Shown: positions 1-7,990 of the stretch, piece after piece
Position numbering within the stretch: the stretch's first letter is position 1
Layout of the letters: each line of letters opens with the position of its first letter
Source of the DNA: Streptomyces hayashii
GTDB lineage: Bacteria > Actinomycetota > Actinomycetes > Streptomycetales > Streptomycetaceae
Assembly (NCBI RefSeq): GCF_024539815.1
Contig: NZ_JAHHIU010000081.1
Span: 62,001 to 126,000, forward strand
Direction: 5' to 3'
DNA length: 64,000 bases
Notes under the pieces: model-generated
Told to the model about the DNA's origin: nothing
Seen by the model: only the letters and a program-made list of their open reading frames with translations
Databases searched by the model: none
Made by a program: the position numbers and the translations under genes

Positions 1-585
1 GTCGTGGCCGTAGAACCGCGTGAGGTCCACGGGCGGGCCCGCGAGCACATGGTGGGTCTTGCGCGGAAGGAGGTCGGGCTTCTTGGCGTACGGCGGCAGC
101 AGTTCGTTGGCGCCCCACTGGGCGACGGGGATCACCGGGCACTTGGTCTGCAGGGCCACGCGCGCCGCGCCGGTCTTGGCCGTCATGGGCCAGCCGTCGG
201 GGTCGCGGGTGAGGGTGCCCTCGGGGTAGAACGCGACGCACTCACCGCGCTCCACGGCCTCGATCGCGGCCCGGAAGGCGCTCAGCGCGTCCGTGCTCTC
301 GCGGTAGACGGGGATCTGCCCCGTGCCGCGCATCGCGGCGCCGACGAACCCCTCCTTGAAAAGACCGCTCTTCGCGAGGAATCGCGGCACCCGCCCGCTG
401 TTGTACTGGAAATGGGCGTACGCGAAGGGGTCGACATGCGAATTGTGGTTCACCGCGGTGATAAATCCACCCTCGGCCGGAATGTGCTCCATTCCGCGCC
501 AGTCCCGCTTGATCAGAACCACCAGCCAGGGTTTGCAGAGGACCGCTGCGAAGCGGTACCAGAAGCCGATTCTGCGGCGGGGCAC
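1..585 (-). CDS. 1-acyl-sn-glycerol-3-phosphate acyltransferase, 3' end outside window
   Basis: Transfers an acyl chain to lysophosphatidic acid at the inner face of the membrane, making phosphatidic acid for phospholipid synthesis. The 195 visible residues show the PlsC signature: the HX4D box (NHNSHVD, about residues 46-52) and the FYPEGT block near residue 120 that contacts the phosphate of the acceptor. GTG at 585 is chosen because a GAGGAAG ribosome site lies about 8 bases upstream and the family N-terminus (WYRFAAVLCKP) follows directly. The C-terminus lies beyond base 1. It is divergent from cofC. Acyl acceptor specificity cannot be read from sequence; other PlsC-fold acyltransferases remain possible. 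Confidence 0.88.
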   Translation of the reverse strand, partial: MPRRRIGFWYRFAAVLCKPWLVVLIKRDWRGMEHIPAEGGFITAVNHNSHVDPFAYAHFQYNSGRVPRFLAKSGLFKEGFVGAAMRGTGQIPVYRESTDALSAFRAAIEAVERGECVAFYPEGTLTRDPDGWPMTAKTGAARVALQTKCPVIPVAQWGANELLPPYAKKPDLLPRKTHHVLAGPPVDLTRFYGHD

Positions 586-748
586 GCGGACACCTTCCTC
601 TAGGACTTCCCGAGGCCTGCTCCTGGACCCGGGGCCGCACAAGTGTCGCCCCGGGCCGCTGGTCTGTCGAGAACACCGTACGCCCGCCCCTCCGACCTGC
701 GAACGGGCCGGGTGACAATGGCCGGGACGAGAGAGGGACGGTACGCCG

Positions 749-1387
749 GTGCAGTGGACCTTGGTCATACCCCTGAAACCCTTGGCGCTGGCCAAGAGCA
801 GGCTCGCGGACACCGCCGCCAACGGGCTGCGGCCCGGGCTCGCCCTGGCGTTCGCCGCGGACACCGTCGCCGCCGCGCTGGCTTCCCCCTCGGTGCGGGA
901 TGTGGCCGTCGTCACGGACGACGCCCTGGCCGCGCGCACCCTGGCGGCGCTGGGCGCGCGGATCGTCCCGGACGAGCCGCGCGCGGGCCTCAACGCCGCG
1001 CTGACGCACGGGGCGGCCGCCGTGCGGGCCATTCGTCCCGGTTCCCCGCTCGCGGCTCTCAACGCCGACCTGCCGGCTCTGCGCCCGCCGGAATTGACGC
1101 GCGTACTGGACGCGGCCGCCGAATTCCCCCGCGCTTTCCTCCCCGACGCGGCCGCGGTCGGCACGACTCTTCTCACCGCCGCTCCCGGCCGCGCATTGCG
1201 GCCGGCGTTCGGCACGGATTCACGCGCCTGCCATCGCGCCGGTGGAGCCGAGGAACTCCGTCTCGACGCGGTGGATTCCGTACGCCAGGACGTGGACACC
1301 GGCGAGGATCTGCGTGCGGCCCTGGCCCTGGGGGTCGGGCCCCGGACGGCCGCGGCGACCGCGCGGCTGCTGATCCCTGGGCAGTAG
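749..1387 (+). CDS. cofC: 2-phospho-L-lactate (phosphoenolpyruvate) guanylyltransferase CofC
   Basis: Activates a three-carbon phosphate with GTP (phosphoenolpyruvate in actinobacteria by current understanding) for assembly of the side chain of coenzyme F420. The 212-residue protein has the family length and starts with the nucleotidyltransferase fold: MQWTLVIPLKPLALAKSRL gives the GTP-binding loop and its lysines, and LNADLPALRP is the metal-binding aspartate motif. The GTG start at 749 places the conserved first strand at the N-terminus. A small co-directional gene follows 9 bp downstream. The other F420 genes (fbiA/B) are not in the window. Confidence 0.88.
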   Translation: MQWTLVIPLKPLALAKSRLADTAANGLRPGLALAFAADTVAAALASPSVRDVAVVTDDALAARTLAALGARIVPDEPRAGLNAALTHGAAAVRAIRPGSPLAALNADLPALRPPELTRVLDAAAEFPRAFLPDAAAVGTTLLTAAPGRALRPAFGTDSRACHRAGGAEELRLDAVDSVRQDVDTGEDLRAALALGVGPRTAAATARLLIPGQ

Positions 1388-1396
1388 GCTGCCGTC

Positions 1397-1606
1397 ATGC
1401 AGGCGACCGCATACACGTACGACCCCGCCACGCGCAGCGGACAGGTGCTGCTGGACGACGGCACGCCGATCCCCTTCGACGCGCCGGCGTTCGACGCGGG
1501 CGGGCTGAGGCTGCTGCGGCCCGGGCAGCGCGTGCGCATCGAGACGCAGGAGCGCGGCGACGGCTCCGGCCCCCGGATCACCCTGGTGACGCTGCAGACC
1601 CTCTGA
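1397..1606 (+). CDS. small conserved protein, cold-shock/OB-fold-like
   Basis: A 69-residue protein starting 9 bp after cofC, so probably in the same transcript. The pattern of a basic aromatic strand, a glycine turn, VLLDDGTPIPFDAPAF, and a final strand VRIETQERG resembles the S1/cold-shock family (compare the usual GxGFI..DGxDxF pattern), but the RNP motifs are degenerate. No enzymatic residues are evident. It is common in Streptomyces in this position by my recollection. Nucleic-acid binding is an inference from fold resemblance only. Confidence 0.6.
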   Translation: MQATAYTYDPATRSGQVLLDDGTPIPFDAPAFDAGGLRLLRPGQRVRIETQERGDGSGPRITLVTLQTL

Positions 1607-1632
1607 CCCTCCGAGCCTCCGAGCAGGCTGCG

Positions 1633-1680
1633 AACACGCCGCGGGCCGGGCTCCGAGAGGGAGTCCGGCCCGGCGTGTGA
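1633..1680. terminator. bidirectional terminator between the cofC unit and hupS
   Basis: An interrupted inverted repeat lies between convergent genes: outer arms ACACGCCG/CGGCGTGT and inner arms GGGCCGG/CCGGCCC, around a CTCCGAGAGGGAG loop-stem. There is no long U tract, as is usual in Streptomyces. Position between two gene ends supports termination on both strands. Confidence 0.65.
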
Positions 1681-1694
1681 GTGCCCCGGTCGCC

Positions 1695-2366
1695 CTACGC
1701 CTTGCGGGCGGTGGCCTTCTTGGCGGTGGTCTTGCGCGCGGTCGACTTCTTGGCGGGGGCCTTGGTGGCCGTCGCCTTCTTCGCCGCCGGGGCCTTCTTG
1801 GCCGTCGTCTTCTTGGCGGTGGCCGACTTCGCGGTGGTGGTCTTCTTCGCGGCCGGCGTCGCCTTCTTGGCCGTGGTCTTCTTCGCGGTGGTCTTCTTGG
1901 CGGCGCCCGTGGTCTTCTTCGCCGCAGCCGTCGTCTTCTTCGCCGTGGCGGTGGTCTTCTTCGCGGCGCCGGCCCTCGCCGAGGGGGAGGCCTTCTTCGC
2001 GGCGGCCTTCTTGACCGTGGCGGAAGAACCGCCGGTCAGGCTGCCCTTGGGGGCCTTCTTGACGGCGACCTCGCCACCGCGCGGGAGCTTCTTCGACCCG
2101 CTCACCAGGTCCTTGAAGCCCTGACCGGCGCGGAAGCGCGGCACGGACGTCTTCTTGACCCGGACCCGCTCGCCCGTCTGGGGGTTGCGGGCGTAGCGGG
2201 CCGGCCGGTCGACCTTCTCGAACGAACCGAAGCCGGTGACCGAGACCCGGTCGCCGGCGACCGTCGCCCGGACGATGGCGTCCAGGACCGCGTCGACCGC
2301 GTCGGCGGCCTGCTGGCGGCCGCCCACCTTGTCGGCAATCGCTTCTACGAGCTGCGCCTTGTTCAC
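1695..2366 (-). CDS. hupS: HU-family nucleoid protein with long lysine/alanine-rich tail (HupS type)
   Basis: Nucleoid-associated DNA-binding protein. Residues 1-90 are a canonical HU domain (MNKAQLVEAIAD start; TGFGSFE and RNPQTGE of the DNA-clamping beta arms). Residues ~95-223 are a low-complexity tail built from KKTTA/AKKT units, similar to eukaryotic H1 tails and to HupS of Streptomyces, which acts in spore nucleoid compaction. The GTG at 2366 is preferred over the longer frame because GAAGGGGAAGAC precedes it and the HU fold begins there. About 130 of 223 residues are in the tail, which is prone to repeat-length change. High confidence in family; the sporulation role is inherited from the HupS orthologue. 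Confidence 0.92.
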   Translation of the reverse strand: MNKAQLVEAIADKVGGRQQAADAVDAVLDAIVRATVAGDRVSVTGFGSFEKVDRPARYARNPQTGERVRVKKTSVPRFRAGQGFKDLVSGSKKLPRGGEVAVKKAPKGSLTGGSSATVKKAAAKKASPSARAGAAKKTTATAKKTTAAAKKTTGAAKKTTAKKTTAKKATPAAKKTTTAKSATAKKTTAKKAPAAKKATATKAPAKKSTARKTTAKKATARKA

Positions 2367-2504
2367 GTCTTCCCCTTCGGAGACATTAGCCGGAACGAAA
2401 CTGTTCAAGCTTTTTCGCACGTTAGGCAGATATATACCGCAAATCAAACACGAAACGGGCTAATCACCCTTGTGCCGCAACGAAATCGGCTGCTCCGGAG
2501 GCGG

Positions 2505-2735
2505 TCAACGCTCCTCGTCGGGCGTTCGCCCTTCGTCGAGGTCCGCCATGAACCGCTCCAGACGCCTTGTCGCATCGGCGAGATCGTGCTTGGCCGCGGC
2601 CGTAATGACCAGCAGCTTCCGGGTCAGCGCCATCCGTACGCCCTCCGGGACTTGCAGTGCGCGCACTCTCGCGTGCGCTTCCTTGAGTTGGTTCGCGACC
2701 GCCGTATAGAGCTTGAGTTGGCCGTCGTGTTCCAT
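2505..2735 (-). CDS. small helical conserved protein
   Basis: A 76-residue, highly charged and predicted all-helical protein (MEHDGQLKLY start, C-terminal ERFMADLDEGRTPDEE). I do not recognise a named family. ATG 2735 is chosen because the peptide upstream of it has no helical or conserved look; there is no Shine-Dalgarno, but a CACAAT box sits about 7 bases ahead, which would fit a leaderless transcript. It lies between leuD and hupS on the same strand as both, separated from leuD by a strong terminator at 2921-2953. Confidence 0.6.
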   Translation of the reverse strand: MEHDGQLKLYTAVANQLKEAHARVRALQVPEGVRMALTRKLLVITAAAKHDLADATRRLERFMADLDEGRTPDEER

Positions 2736-2920
2736 GCACAGATTGTGCCATCTGGGGCGAGTTGTCGCCCGCTCAGGGGGCAACTGCCGCCTCAGACGGC
2801 CGTCCGGGCACTGGCGGCGGTCACGTCCTCATCAGGCGCGTACCCCGGCAACACCCCTCCTAACGTGGGAAGTTGGCAACGGCGACGAGAGCCCGCAGGG
2901 CCGAACGGGTGCAGACACAG

Positions 2921-2953
2921 CCGTACCCCCGATCGGTGGGATCGGGGGTACGG
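2921..2953 (-). terminator. leuCD terminator
   Basis: Perfect 13-bp stem (2921-2933 with 2941-2953) and a 7-base loop, about 57 bases past the leuD stop. It separates leuCD from the next minus-strand gene. Confidence 0.8.
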
Positions 2954-3009
2954 CGGGGGTGTCGCGGTGGCCGAAACTCGACCTGCCCGGGGCTTCCCGG
3001 GCGTCGGGA

Positions 3010-3603
3010 TCAGACCGGGAGCGTCCTCGGCTTGTACGACGGGCGCTTGGCCTCGTAGGCGGCGATGTCGCCCTCGTTCCGGAGGGTGATGGAGATGTCG
3101 TCCAGGCCGTTCAGCAGCCGCCAGCGGGAGTTCTCGTCCAGCTCGAAGGAGGCGGTGATCCCCTCGGCGCGCACTTCGCGGGCCTCCAGGTCGACCGTGA
3201 TCTCGGCCTGCGGGTCCTTCTCGCTCAGGTCCTGCAGCGCCTCCACGGTCTTCTGGTCCAGAACGACCGTGAGCAGGCCGTTCTTGAGCGAGTTGCCCCG
3301 GAAGATGTCGGCGAAGCGGGAGGAGATCACGGTTTTGAAGCCGTAGTTCTGCAGCGCCCAGACGGCGTGCTCACGGGAGGATCCGGTGCCGAAGTCGGGG
3401 CCGGCGACGAGAACGCTCGCACCCTGCCGCTCGGGGCGGTTGAGGATGAACTGCGCGTCCTTGCGCCAGGCCTCGAACAGCCCGTCCTCGAAACCGTCCC
3501 GCGTGACCTTCTTGAGCCAGTGAGCAGGGATGATCTGGTCGGTGTCGACGTTGGAGCGGCGCAGCGGGACGGCCCGGCCGGTGTGCGTGGTGAATGCTTC
3601 CAT
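3010..3603 (-). CDS. leuD: 3-isopropylmalate dehydratase small subunit
   Basis: Swivel-domain subunit of isopropylmalate isomerase (leucine synthesis); joins LeuC to convert 2- to 3-isopropylmalate. 197 residues, the usual length. Visible landmarks are [11 protein letters not shown] near residue 20 and [17 protein letters not shown] around residue 70, the LeuD/aconitase substrate loop. The ATG at 3603 lies 6 bp after the leuC stop with GGAG inside the leuC end, so the two are translated from one transcript in stoichiometric amounts. Confidence 0.97.
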   Translation of the reverse strand: MEAFTTHTGRAVPLRRSNVDTDQIIPAHWLKKVTRDGFEDGLFEAWRKDAQFILNRPERQGASVLVAGPDFGTGSSREHAVWALQNYGFKTVISSRFADIFRGNSLKNGLLTVVLDQKTVEALQDLSEKDPQAEITVDLEAREVRAEGITASFELDENSRWRLLNGLDDISITLRNEGDIAAYEAKRPSYKPRTLPV

Positions 3604-3609
3604 GACTGA

Positions 3610-5040
3610 TCAGACTCCAGCGGGCGTACGGGTCTCGGCGTCGGACAGGTCGGCCGGGGAGGCCAGGTGGCCCAGGACGGCCGTGGCGGCCGCGACCTGC
3701 GGCGACACCAGGTGGGTGCGACCGCCCTTGCCCTGCCGCCCCTCGAAGTTGCGGTTGGAGGTGGACGCGGAGCGCTCACCCGGCGCCAGCTGGTCGGGGT
3801 TCATGCCGAGACACATCGAGCAGCCCGCGTGCCGCCATTCGGCGCCGGCCTCCTTGAAGACGACGTCCAGACCCTCGGAGACGGCCTGCAGACCGACCCG
3901 CGCGGAGCCGGGGACGACCAGCATCCGTACGCCGTCGGCGACTTTGCGGCCCTCGACGATCGCCGCGGCGGCCCGCAGATCCTCGATGCGGCCGTTGGTG
4001 CAGGAACCTACGAAGACGGTGTCCACGTTGATGGAGCGCAGCGGCTGTCCGGCCTCCAACCCCATGTACTCCAGGGCCTTTTCGGCGGCGAGGCGCTCCG
4101 AAGCGTCTTCGTACGAAGCGGGGTCGGGGACGTGGGCCGAAAGCGGCGCGCCCTGGCCCGGGTTGGTGCCCCAGGTGACGAACGGCGACAGCGCGGCGGC
4201 GTCGATGACGACCTCGGCGTCGAACTCGGCGTCGTCGTCCGTCCTCAGCGTCTTCCAGTACGCGACGGCGGCGTCCCAGTCCTCGCCCTCGGGCGCGTGG
4301 GCGCGGCCCTTCAGGTACGCGAAGGTGGTCTCGTCGGGGGCGATCATGCCCGCGCGGGCGCCGGCCTCGATCGACATGTTGCAGATGGTCATCCGGGCTT
4401 CCATCGAGAGCTTCTCGATGGCGGAGCCGCGGTACTCCAGGATGTAGCCCTGGCCGCCGCCGGTGCCGATCTTCGCGATGATCGCCAGGATCAGGTCCTT
4501 GGCGGTGACGCCGTCGGGCAGCTCGCCCTCGACGGTGATCGCCATGGTCCTGGGGCGGGCCAGCGGCAGCGTCTGGGTGGCCAGCACGTGCTCGACCTGC
4601 GAGGTGCCGATGCCGAACGCCAGCGCGCCGAAGGCGCCGTGCGTGGAGGTGTGCGAGTCGCCGCAGACCACGGTCGTGCCGGGCTGGGTCAGACCCAACT
4701 GCGGGCCCACGACGTGCACCACACCCTGCTCGACGTCGCCGAGGGGGTGCAGCCGCACGCCGAACTCGGCGCAGTTCTTGCGCAGCGTCTCCAGCTGGGC
4801 GCGGGAGACCGGGTCGGCGATCGGCTTGTCGATGTCGATCGTCGGGGTGTTGTGGTCCTCGGTCGCGATGGTGAGGTCGAGACGGCGCACGGGGCGGCCG
4901 TTCTGACGGAGGCCGTCGAAGGCCTGGGGGCTGGTCACCTCGTGCAGCAGGTGCAGATCGATGAAGAGGAGGTCGGGCTCGCCCTCGGCGCGCCGGACGA
5001 CGTGGTCGTCCCAGACCTTCTCCGCGAGTGTCCTACCCAT
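3610..5040 (-). CDS. leuC: 3-isopropylmalate dehydratase large subunit
   Basis: Carries the [4Fe-4S] cluster of isopropylmalate isomerase. 476 residues. The cluster cysteines are in [11 protein letters not shown] and in [11 protein letters not shown] about 60 residues later; [18 protein letters not shown] is the aconitase-family signature. ATG 5040 is preferred over the longer frame: GGAGGGAAAG lies just upstream and [13 protein letters not shown] is the standard N-terminus. The gene diverges from ndgR; the 188-bp gap holds half-sites for an IclR-type regulator, so regulation of leuCD by NdgR is strongly suggested by layout and is known for the S. coelicolor pair. Confidence 0.97.
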   Translation of the reverse strand: MGRTLAEKVWDDHVVRRAEGEPDLLFIDLHLLHEVTSPQAFDGLRQNGRPVRRLDLTIATEDHNTPTIDIDKPIADPVSRAQLETLRKNCAEFGVRLHPLGDVEQGVVHVVGPQLGLTQPGTTVVCGDSHTSTHGAFGALAFGIGTSQVEHVLATQTLPLARPRTMAITVEGELPDGVTAKDLILAIIAKIGTGGGQGYILEYRGSAIEKLSMEARMTICNMSIEAGARAGMIAPDETTFAYLKGRAHAPEGEDWDAAVAYWKTLRTDDDAEFDAEVVIDAAALSPFVTWGTNPGQGAPLSAHVPDPASYEDASERLAAEKALEYMGLEAGQPLRSINVDTVFVGSCTNGRIEDLRAAAAIVEGRKVADGVRMLVVPGSARVGLQAVSEGLDVVFKEAGAEWRHAGCSMCLGMNPDQLAPGERSASTSNRNFEGRQGKGGRTHLVSPQVAAATAVLGHLASPADLSDAETRTPAGV

Positions 5041-5172
5041 CGCTTTCCCTCCGGCCGGCAAAGACGCACCGGCCCAACTAGAGATCTTGTGGAGGCGACG
5101 CCCTCGCCCCTGTAAGCCGGGCACCCGCCGCCAGGCCCGTTGGTCTGCGGGCCGTCATGTCTCCAGGGTTGC

Positions 5173-5216
5173 GCGTCTCACGGAAAAATGAACTTGCGTT
5201 TCACAGAGTGAGACGC
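5173..5216. promoter_or_regulatory. candidate NdgR operator, three half-sites
   Basis: Three copies of one half-site are visible: GCGTCTCAC at 5173-5181, GCGTTTCAC at 5196-5204 and its inverse GTGAGACGC at 5208-5216. The last two form a 21-bp near-palindrome around AGA (one mismatch); the first and third are perfect 9-bp inverse copies. It sits between the divergent leuC and ndgR starts, 13 bp before the ndgR ATG, so it could serve autoregulation and leuCD control together. Assignment to NdgR is by location and by IclR-type site architecture. Confidence 0.7.
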
Positions 5217-5228
5217 GAGTATCGTTTC

Positions 5229-5945
5229 ATGGACAACAGTAGCGGCGTCGGCGTCCTGGACAAGGCAGCCCTTGTCCTGAGCGCCCTGGAGTCCGGTCCG
5301 GCCACCCTCGCAGGCTTGGTCGCCGCCACCGGACTCGCACGACCCACGGCACATCGTCTGGCCGTGGCATTGGAACACCACCGTATGGTGGCGCGGGACA
5401 TGCAGGGGCGCTTCATCCTGGGCCCCCGGCTCGCCGAGCTGGCCGCGGCCGCCGGCGAGGACCGCCTGCTGGCCACCGCCGGCCCGGTGCTCACCCACCT
5501 GCGCGACATCACCGGCGAGAGCGCGCAGCTCTATCGCCGCCAGGGCGACATGCGCATCTGCGTGGCCGCGGCGGAACGCCTGTCCGGTCTTCGGGACACG
5601 GTCCCGGTGGGCTCCACGCTCACGATGAAGGCCGGCTCCTCGGCGCAGATCCTCATGGCCTGGGAGGAGCCCGAGCGCCTGCACCGCGGCCTCCAGGGCG
5701 CCCGCTTCACGGCGACGGCCCTGTCGGGCGTACGGCGCCGCGGCTGGGCCCAGTCCATCGGCGAGCGCGAGCCGGGCGTCGCCTCGGTGTCGGCGCCCGT
5801 GCGCGGGCCCTCCAACCGCGTGGTGGCCGCCGTCTCCGTCTCGGGCCCCATCGAGCGCCTGACCCGCCACCCCGGCCGTATGCACGCCCAGGCCGTCATC
5901 GACGCGGCGGCCCGCCTCTCGGAGGCCCTGCGCAGGACCGGCTGA
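5229..5945 (+). CDS. ndgR: IclR-family regulator of amino acid metabolism (NdgR)
   Basis: 238 residues with an N-terminal winged helix-turn-helix (about residues 10-60: DKAALVLSALESGPATLAGLVAATGLARPTAHRL) and the IclR effector domain. Known orthologues bind upstream of leuCD and other amino acid and sulfur genes in Streptomyces and influence antibiotic production. ATG 5229 fits the family N-terminus (MDNSSGVGVLDKAALV); the longer frame would begin inside the operator. No Shine-Dalgarno is obvious. Confidence 0.92.
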   Translation: MDNSSGVGVLDKAALVLSALESGPATLAGLVAATGLARPTAHRLAVALEHHRMVARDMQGRFILGPRLAELAAAAGEDRLLATAGPVLTHLRDITGESAQLYRRQGDMRICVAAAERLSGLRDTVPVGSTLTMKAGSSAQILMAWEEPERLHRGLQGARFTATALSGVRRRGWAQSIGEREPGVASVSAPVRGPSNRVVAAVSVSGPIERLTRHPGRMHAQAVIDAAARLSEALRRTG

Positions 5946-6089
5946 CGCCGGGGCGGAAGAGCGGGCCTCAACGCCGCGGCACGCTCTTTCCCCACGGCAC
6001 AGCCCCCCGCACGGCGCGTGCCGCGTCCGCGGGCGACAGCTTCGCGTGTGTGCGACCTCCCGCGACGGGCCCGGCGCAGGCCGCCGCCC

Positions 6090-6584
6090 CTACGGCGCGG
6101 ACCGGTGGGCGAACCGGTCCTTCGCGTACCGCCCACGCTCCCCCAACGGCACCTGCCCGTGCGCGGCCGCGAGACCGAACGCCGGCATGTCCCCGTAGAT
6201 CGCTTCGTAGGACCCTTCCGGCACGACGTACGTCTCGTGCCAGATCCCCACGTGACCGCGGACCTTCCCGCGCCGCTCCAGGCGGTTGATCTTCGCCCAC
6301 GCCTCGTGGTGGAAGGCGTCGGGTGCGCTCGCGTAGGCGTACAGCTTCTCCTTGGACTCCCAGTACTGGACGACGTAGTACGTCCGGGGCGAGGCCGTCA
6401 GCAGCACCCGGGAGAGCAGTCCGCGCCCCGGGTCCTTCTTCAGCTCCGCCAGCATGCGGAACATGGCCAGCATGACCGGCCCCCATTGATGCACGGCCCA
6501 GAAGTGGTTGACGCGCATGCCGATGAGCAGGACGACCACGTCTCCCCGGGCGTCCGCGGTGGTACGGGTGGCTTCGACAGACAT
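6090..6584 (-). CDS. DUF4188 / heme-monooxygenase-like family protein
   Basis: 164 residues. The sequence VVVLLIGMRVNHFWAVHQW, the YYVVQYWESKEKLYAYA strand and the HHEAW motif match the DUF4188 group, a ferredoxin-like (dimeric alpha-beta barrel) fold related to small monooxygenases. Substrate and reaction are unknown. ATG 6584 is 38 bp from the divergent MerR gene start, so the MerR protein is its likely regulator. Confidence 0.75.
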   Translation of the reverse strand: MSVEATRTTADARGDVVVLLIGMRVNHFWAVHQWGPVMLAMFRMLAELKKDPGRGLLSRVLLTASPRTYYVVQYWESKEKLYAYASAPDAFHHEAWAKINRLERRGKVRGHVGIWHETYVVPEGSYEAIYGDMPAFGLAAAHGQVPLGERGRYAKDRFAHRSAP

Positions 6585-6585
6585 G

Positions 6586-6608
6586 CTTGGATAGTGGCGC
6601 TGCCCAAG
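6586..6608. promoter_or_regulatory. candidate MerR operator in a 38-bp divergent gap
   Basis: CTTGG at 6586-6590 and CCAAG at 6604-6608 form a dyad with a 13-base interval between the DUF4188 and MerR genes. Short arms make this tentative; the position is what supports it. Confidence 0.35.
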
Positions 6609-6622
6609 GAGAGACGCAAGAC

Positions 6623-7267
6623 ATGCGACTGGCCGAACTGAGCGAACGCAGCGGTGTGTCCACCGCGACGATCAAGTACTACCTGCGCGAGGGCCTGTTG
6701 CCGCCCGGCCGCCAGGTCAACCGGACCACCGCGGAGTACGACGAGGAGCATCTGCGGCGGCTGCGGCTGGTGCGCGCGATGATCCAGGTGGGCCGGCTGC
6801 CGGTGACCACGGTCCGCGAGGTGCTCGGCCATGTCGACGACGACTCCCTGGGCCGCACGATGCGGCTCGGCGCGGCCCTTTGGGCGCTGCCCCAGGTCCC
6901 CGAGCCGGACGCCGAGGACGAGTACGTGCGCGCCGCGCATCTGGAGGCGGACGATCTGCTGGGAGCGTTGGGCTGGACGAACGCCCGGCTGCTGACGTCC
7001 CTTTCCCCCGCCTACCGTTCGCTGGTGGTGTCGGTGGCGGCGCTGCGTCGGCTCGGCTACGAGTGGGACGCCGAACTGCTCGTGTCCTACGCCCGGTTGA
7101 TGCACCGGGCGGCCTCGCTCGATCTCGACTTCGTGGAGACGCAGGGGTCGGAGGCGGAGCGGGTCGAGACGGCGGTGCTCGGCGCGATCCTCGTCGAGCC
7201 GATGCTTCAGGCGCTGCACCGGCTGGCCCAGGAGGAGGAGTCGGCCCGGCGGTACGGCTTCGAGTGA
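6623..7267 (+). CDS. MerR-family transcriptional regulator
   Basis: 214 residues. Residues 1-70 are a MerR winged helix (MRLAELSERSGVSTATIKYY, then YDEEHLRRLRLVRAMIQVG). The rest is a helical, hydrophobic ligand domain without the metal-binding cysteines of MerR/CueR types, so an organic effector is more likely. ATG 6623 has AGGAGAG 9 bases upstream. Divergent from the DUF4188 gene; followed by a terminator and then tRNA genes. Confidence 0.85.
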   Translation: MRLAELSERSGVSTATIKYYLREGLLPPGRQVNRTTAEYDEEHLRRLRLVRAMIQVGRLPVTTVREVLGHVDDDSLGRTMRLGAALWALPQVPEPDAEDEYVRAAHLEADDLLGALGWTNARLLTSLSPAYRSLVVSVAALRRLGYEWDAELLVSYARLMHRAASLDLDFVETQGSEAERVETAVLGAILVEPMLQALHRLAQEEESARRYGFE

Positions 7268-7331
7268 GCCTCGGCTCCCGGGCCGAAAGCCCTGCCGCGT
7301 CGGCTCCCGTCCGACGGGAGGGGGCACGGCG

Positions 7332-7360
7332 AAGGCCCCCCACCGAAGTGGAGGGCCTTT
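7332..7360 (+). terminator. terminator after the MerR gene
   Basis: AAGGCCC..CCAC stem with GTGG.GGGCCTTT and a T run; ends 10 bp before the first tRNA 3' end, so it may serve both strands. Confidence 0.75.
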
Positions 7361-7369
7361 CCTGATGCG

Positions 7370-7442
7370 TACCCCCGACCGGATTCGAACCGGCGCTACC
7401 GCCTTGAGAGGGCGGCGTGCTAGGCCGCTACACAACGGGGGC
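7370..7442 (-). tRNA. tRNA-Glu (CUC)
   Basis: 73-nt cloverleaf on the minus strand. Acceptor GCCCCCG pairs with CGGGGGT, anticodon loop shows CUC, T-loop TTCGAATC; CCA is not encoded. Identical in sequence to the copies at 7578 and 7713. Last of five tRNAs in transcription order. Confidence 0.95.
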
Positions 7443-7485
7443 GAGGATCTTGCGAGCGTGTGAACTGCACCGCCGCAGATCCGAG

Positions 7486-7557
7486 CTGGTCTACCAGGAC
7501 TCGAACCTAGACTAACTGAACCAGAATCAGTCGTGCTGCCAATTACACCATAGACCA
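7486..7557 (-). tRNA. tRNA-Gln (CUG), copy 1
   Basis: 72 nt, acceptor TGGTCTA/TAGACCA, anticodon stem ACTGA/TCAGT around a loop containing CUG, T-loop TTCGAGT. Differs from the copy at 7828 in paired positions of the acceptor and T stems (see findings). CCA not encoded. Confidence 0.95.
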
Positions 7558-7577
7558 ATGTGGTTTAGACCAGTTTG

Positions 7578-7650
7578 TACCCCCGACCGGATTCGAACCG
7601 GCGCTACCGCCTTGAGAGGGCGGCGTGCTAGGCCGCTACACAACGGGGGC
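7578..7650 (-). tRNA. tRNA-Glu (CUC)
   Basis: Second of three identical 73-nt tRNA-Glu genes in this cluster; anticodon CUC, CCA not encoded. Flanking spacers differ, so the copies are not a simple recent tandem block. Confidence 0.95.
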
Positions 7651-7712
7651 CCTAGCGATCCTGCATCGAGGCGAGCGGGAGCTACCCGAACTCCCCCCGC
7701 GGGAAGGATCTG

Positions 7713-7785
7713 TACCCCCGACCGGATTCGAACCGGCGCTACCGCCTTGAGAGGGCGGCGTGCTAGGCCGCTACACAACGGGGGC
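7713..7785 (-). tRNA. tRNA-Glu (CUC)
   Basis: Third identical 73-nt tRNA-Glu. In transcription order the cluster reads Gln-Glu-Glu-Gln-Glu, all minus strand, most simply one precursor transcript. Confidence 0.95.
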
Positions 7786-7827
7786 GTTGCGGAGATGATC
7801 TCCGCGTGCGCAGATGAGCTCTGCGAG

Positions 7828-7899
7828 CTGGCCTACCTGGACTCGAACCAAGACTAACTGAACCAGAATCAGTCGTGCTGCCAATTACACCATAGGCCA
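7828..7899 (-). tRNA. tRNA-Gln (CUG), copy 2
   Basis: 72 nt, acceptor TGGCCTA/TAGGCCA, anticodon CUG, T-loop TTCGAGT. First gene of the minus-strand tRNA cluster. CCA not encoded. Confidence 0.95.
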
Positions 7900-7990
7900 C
7901 TGGAACGCAAGCCCCGAGGGGGATCTCGTTCTAGTTTCGCTCCTCCGGTTCCGGCCTTTCGGCCCGCTCTCCGGCGGCGCAGGAAGAACA

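Noticed and set aside
1677..3089. Plus-strand frame rich in Leu/Gly/Arg
   Set aside because: Shadow of the hupS lysine tail and leuD region.
5041..5172. Leader peptide or T-box type attenuator upstream of leuC
   Set aside because: No leucine-rich short frame or clear T-box element seen; operator half-sites explain regulation better.
7370..7899. tRNA cluster as integration site of a genomic island
   Set aside because: No integrase or repeated tRNA 3' end flanks it; neighbouring genes are core.
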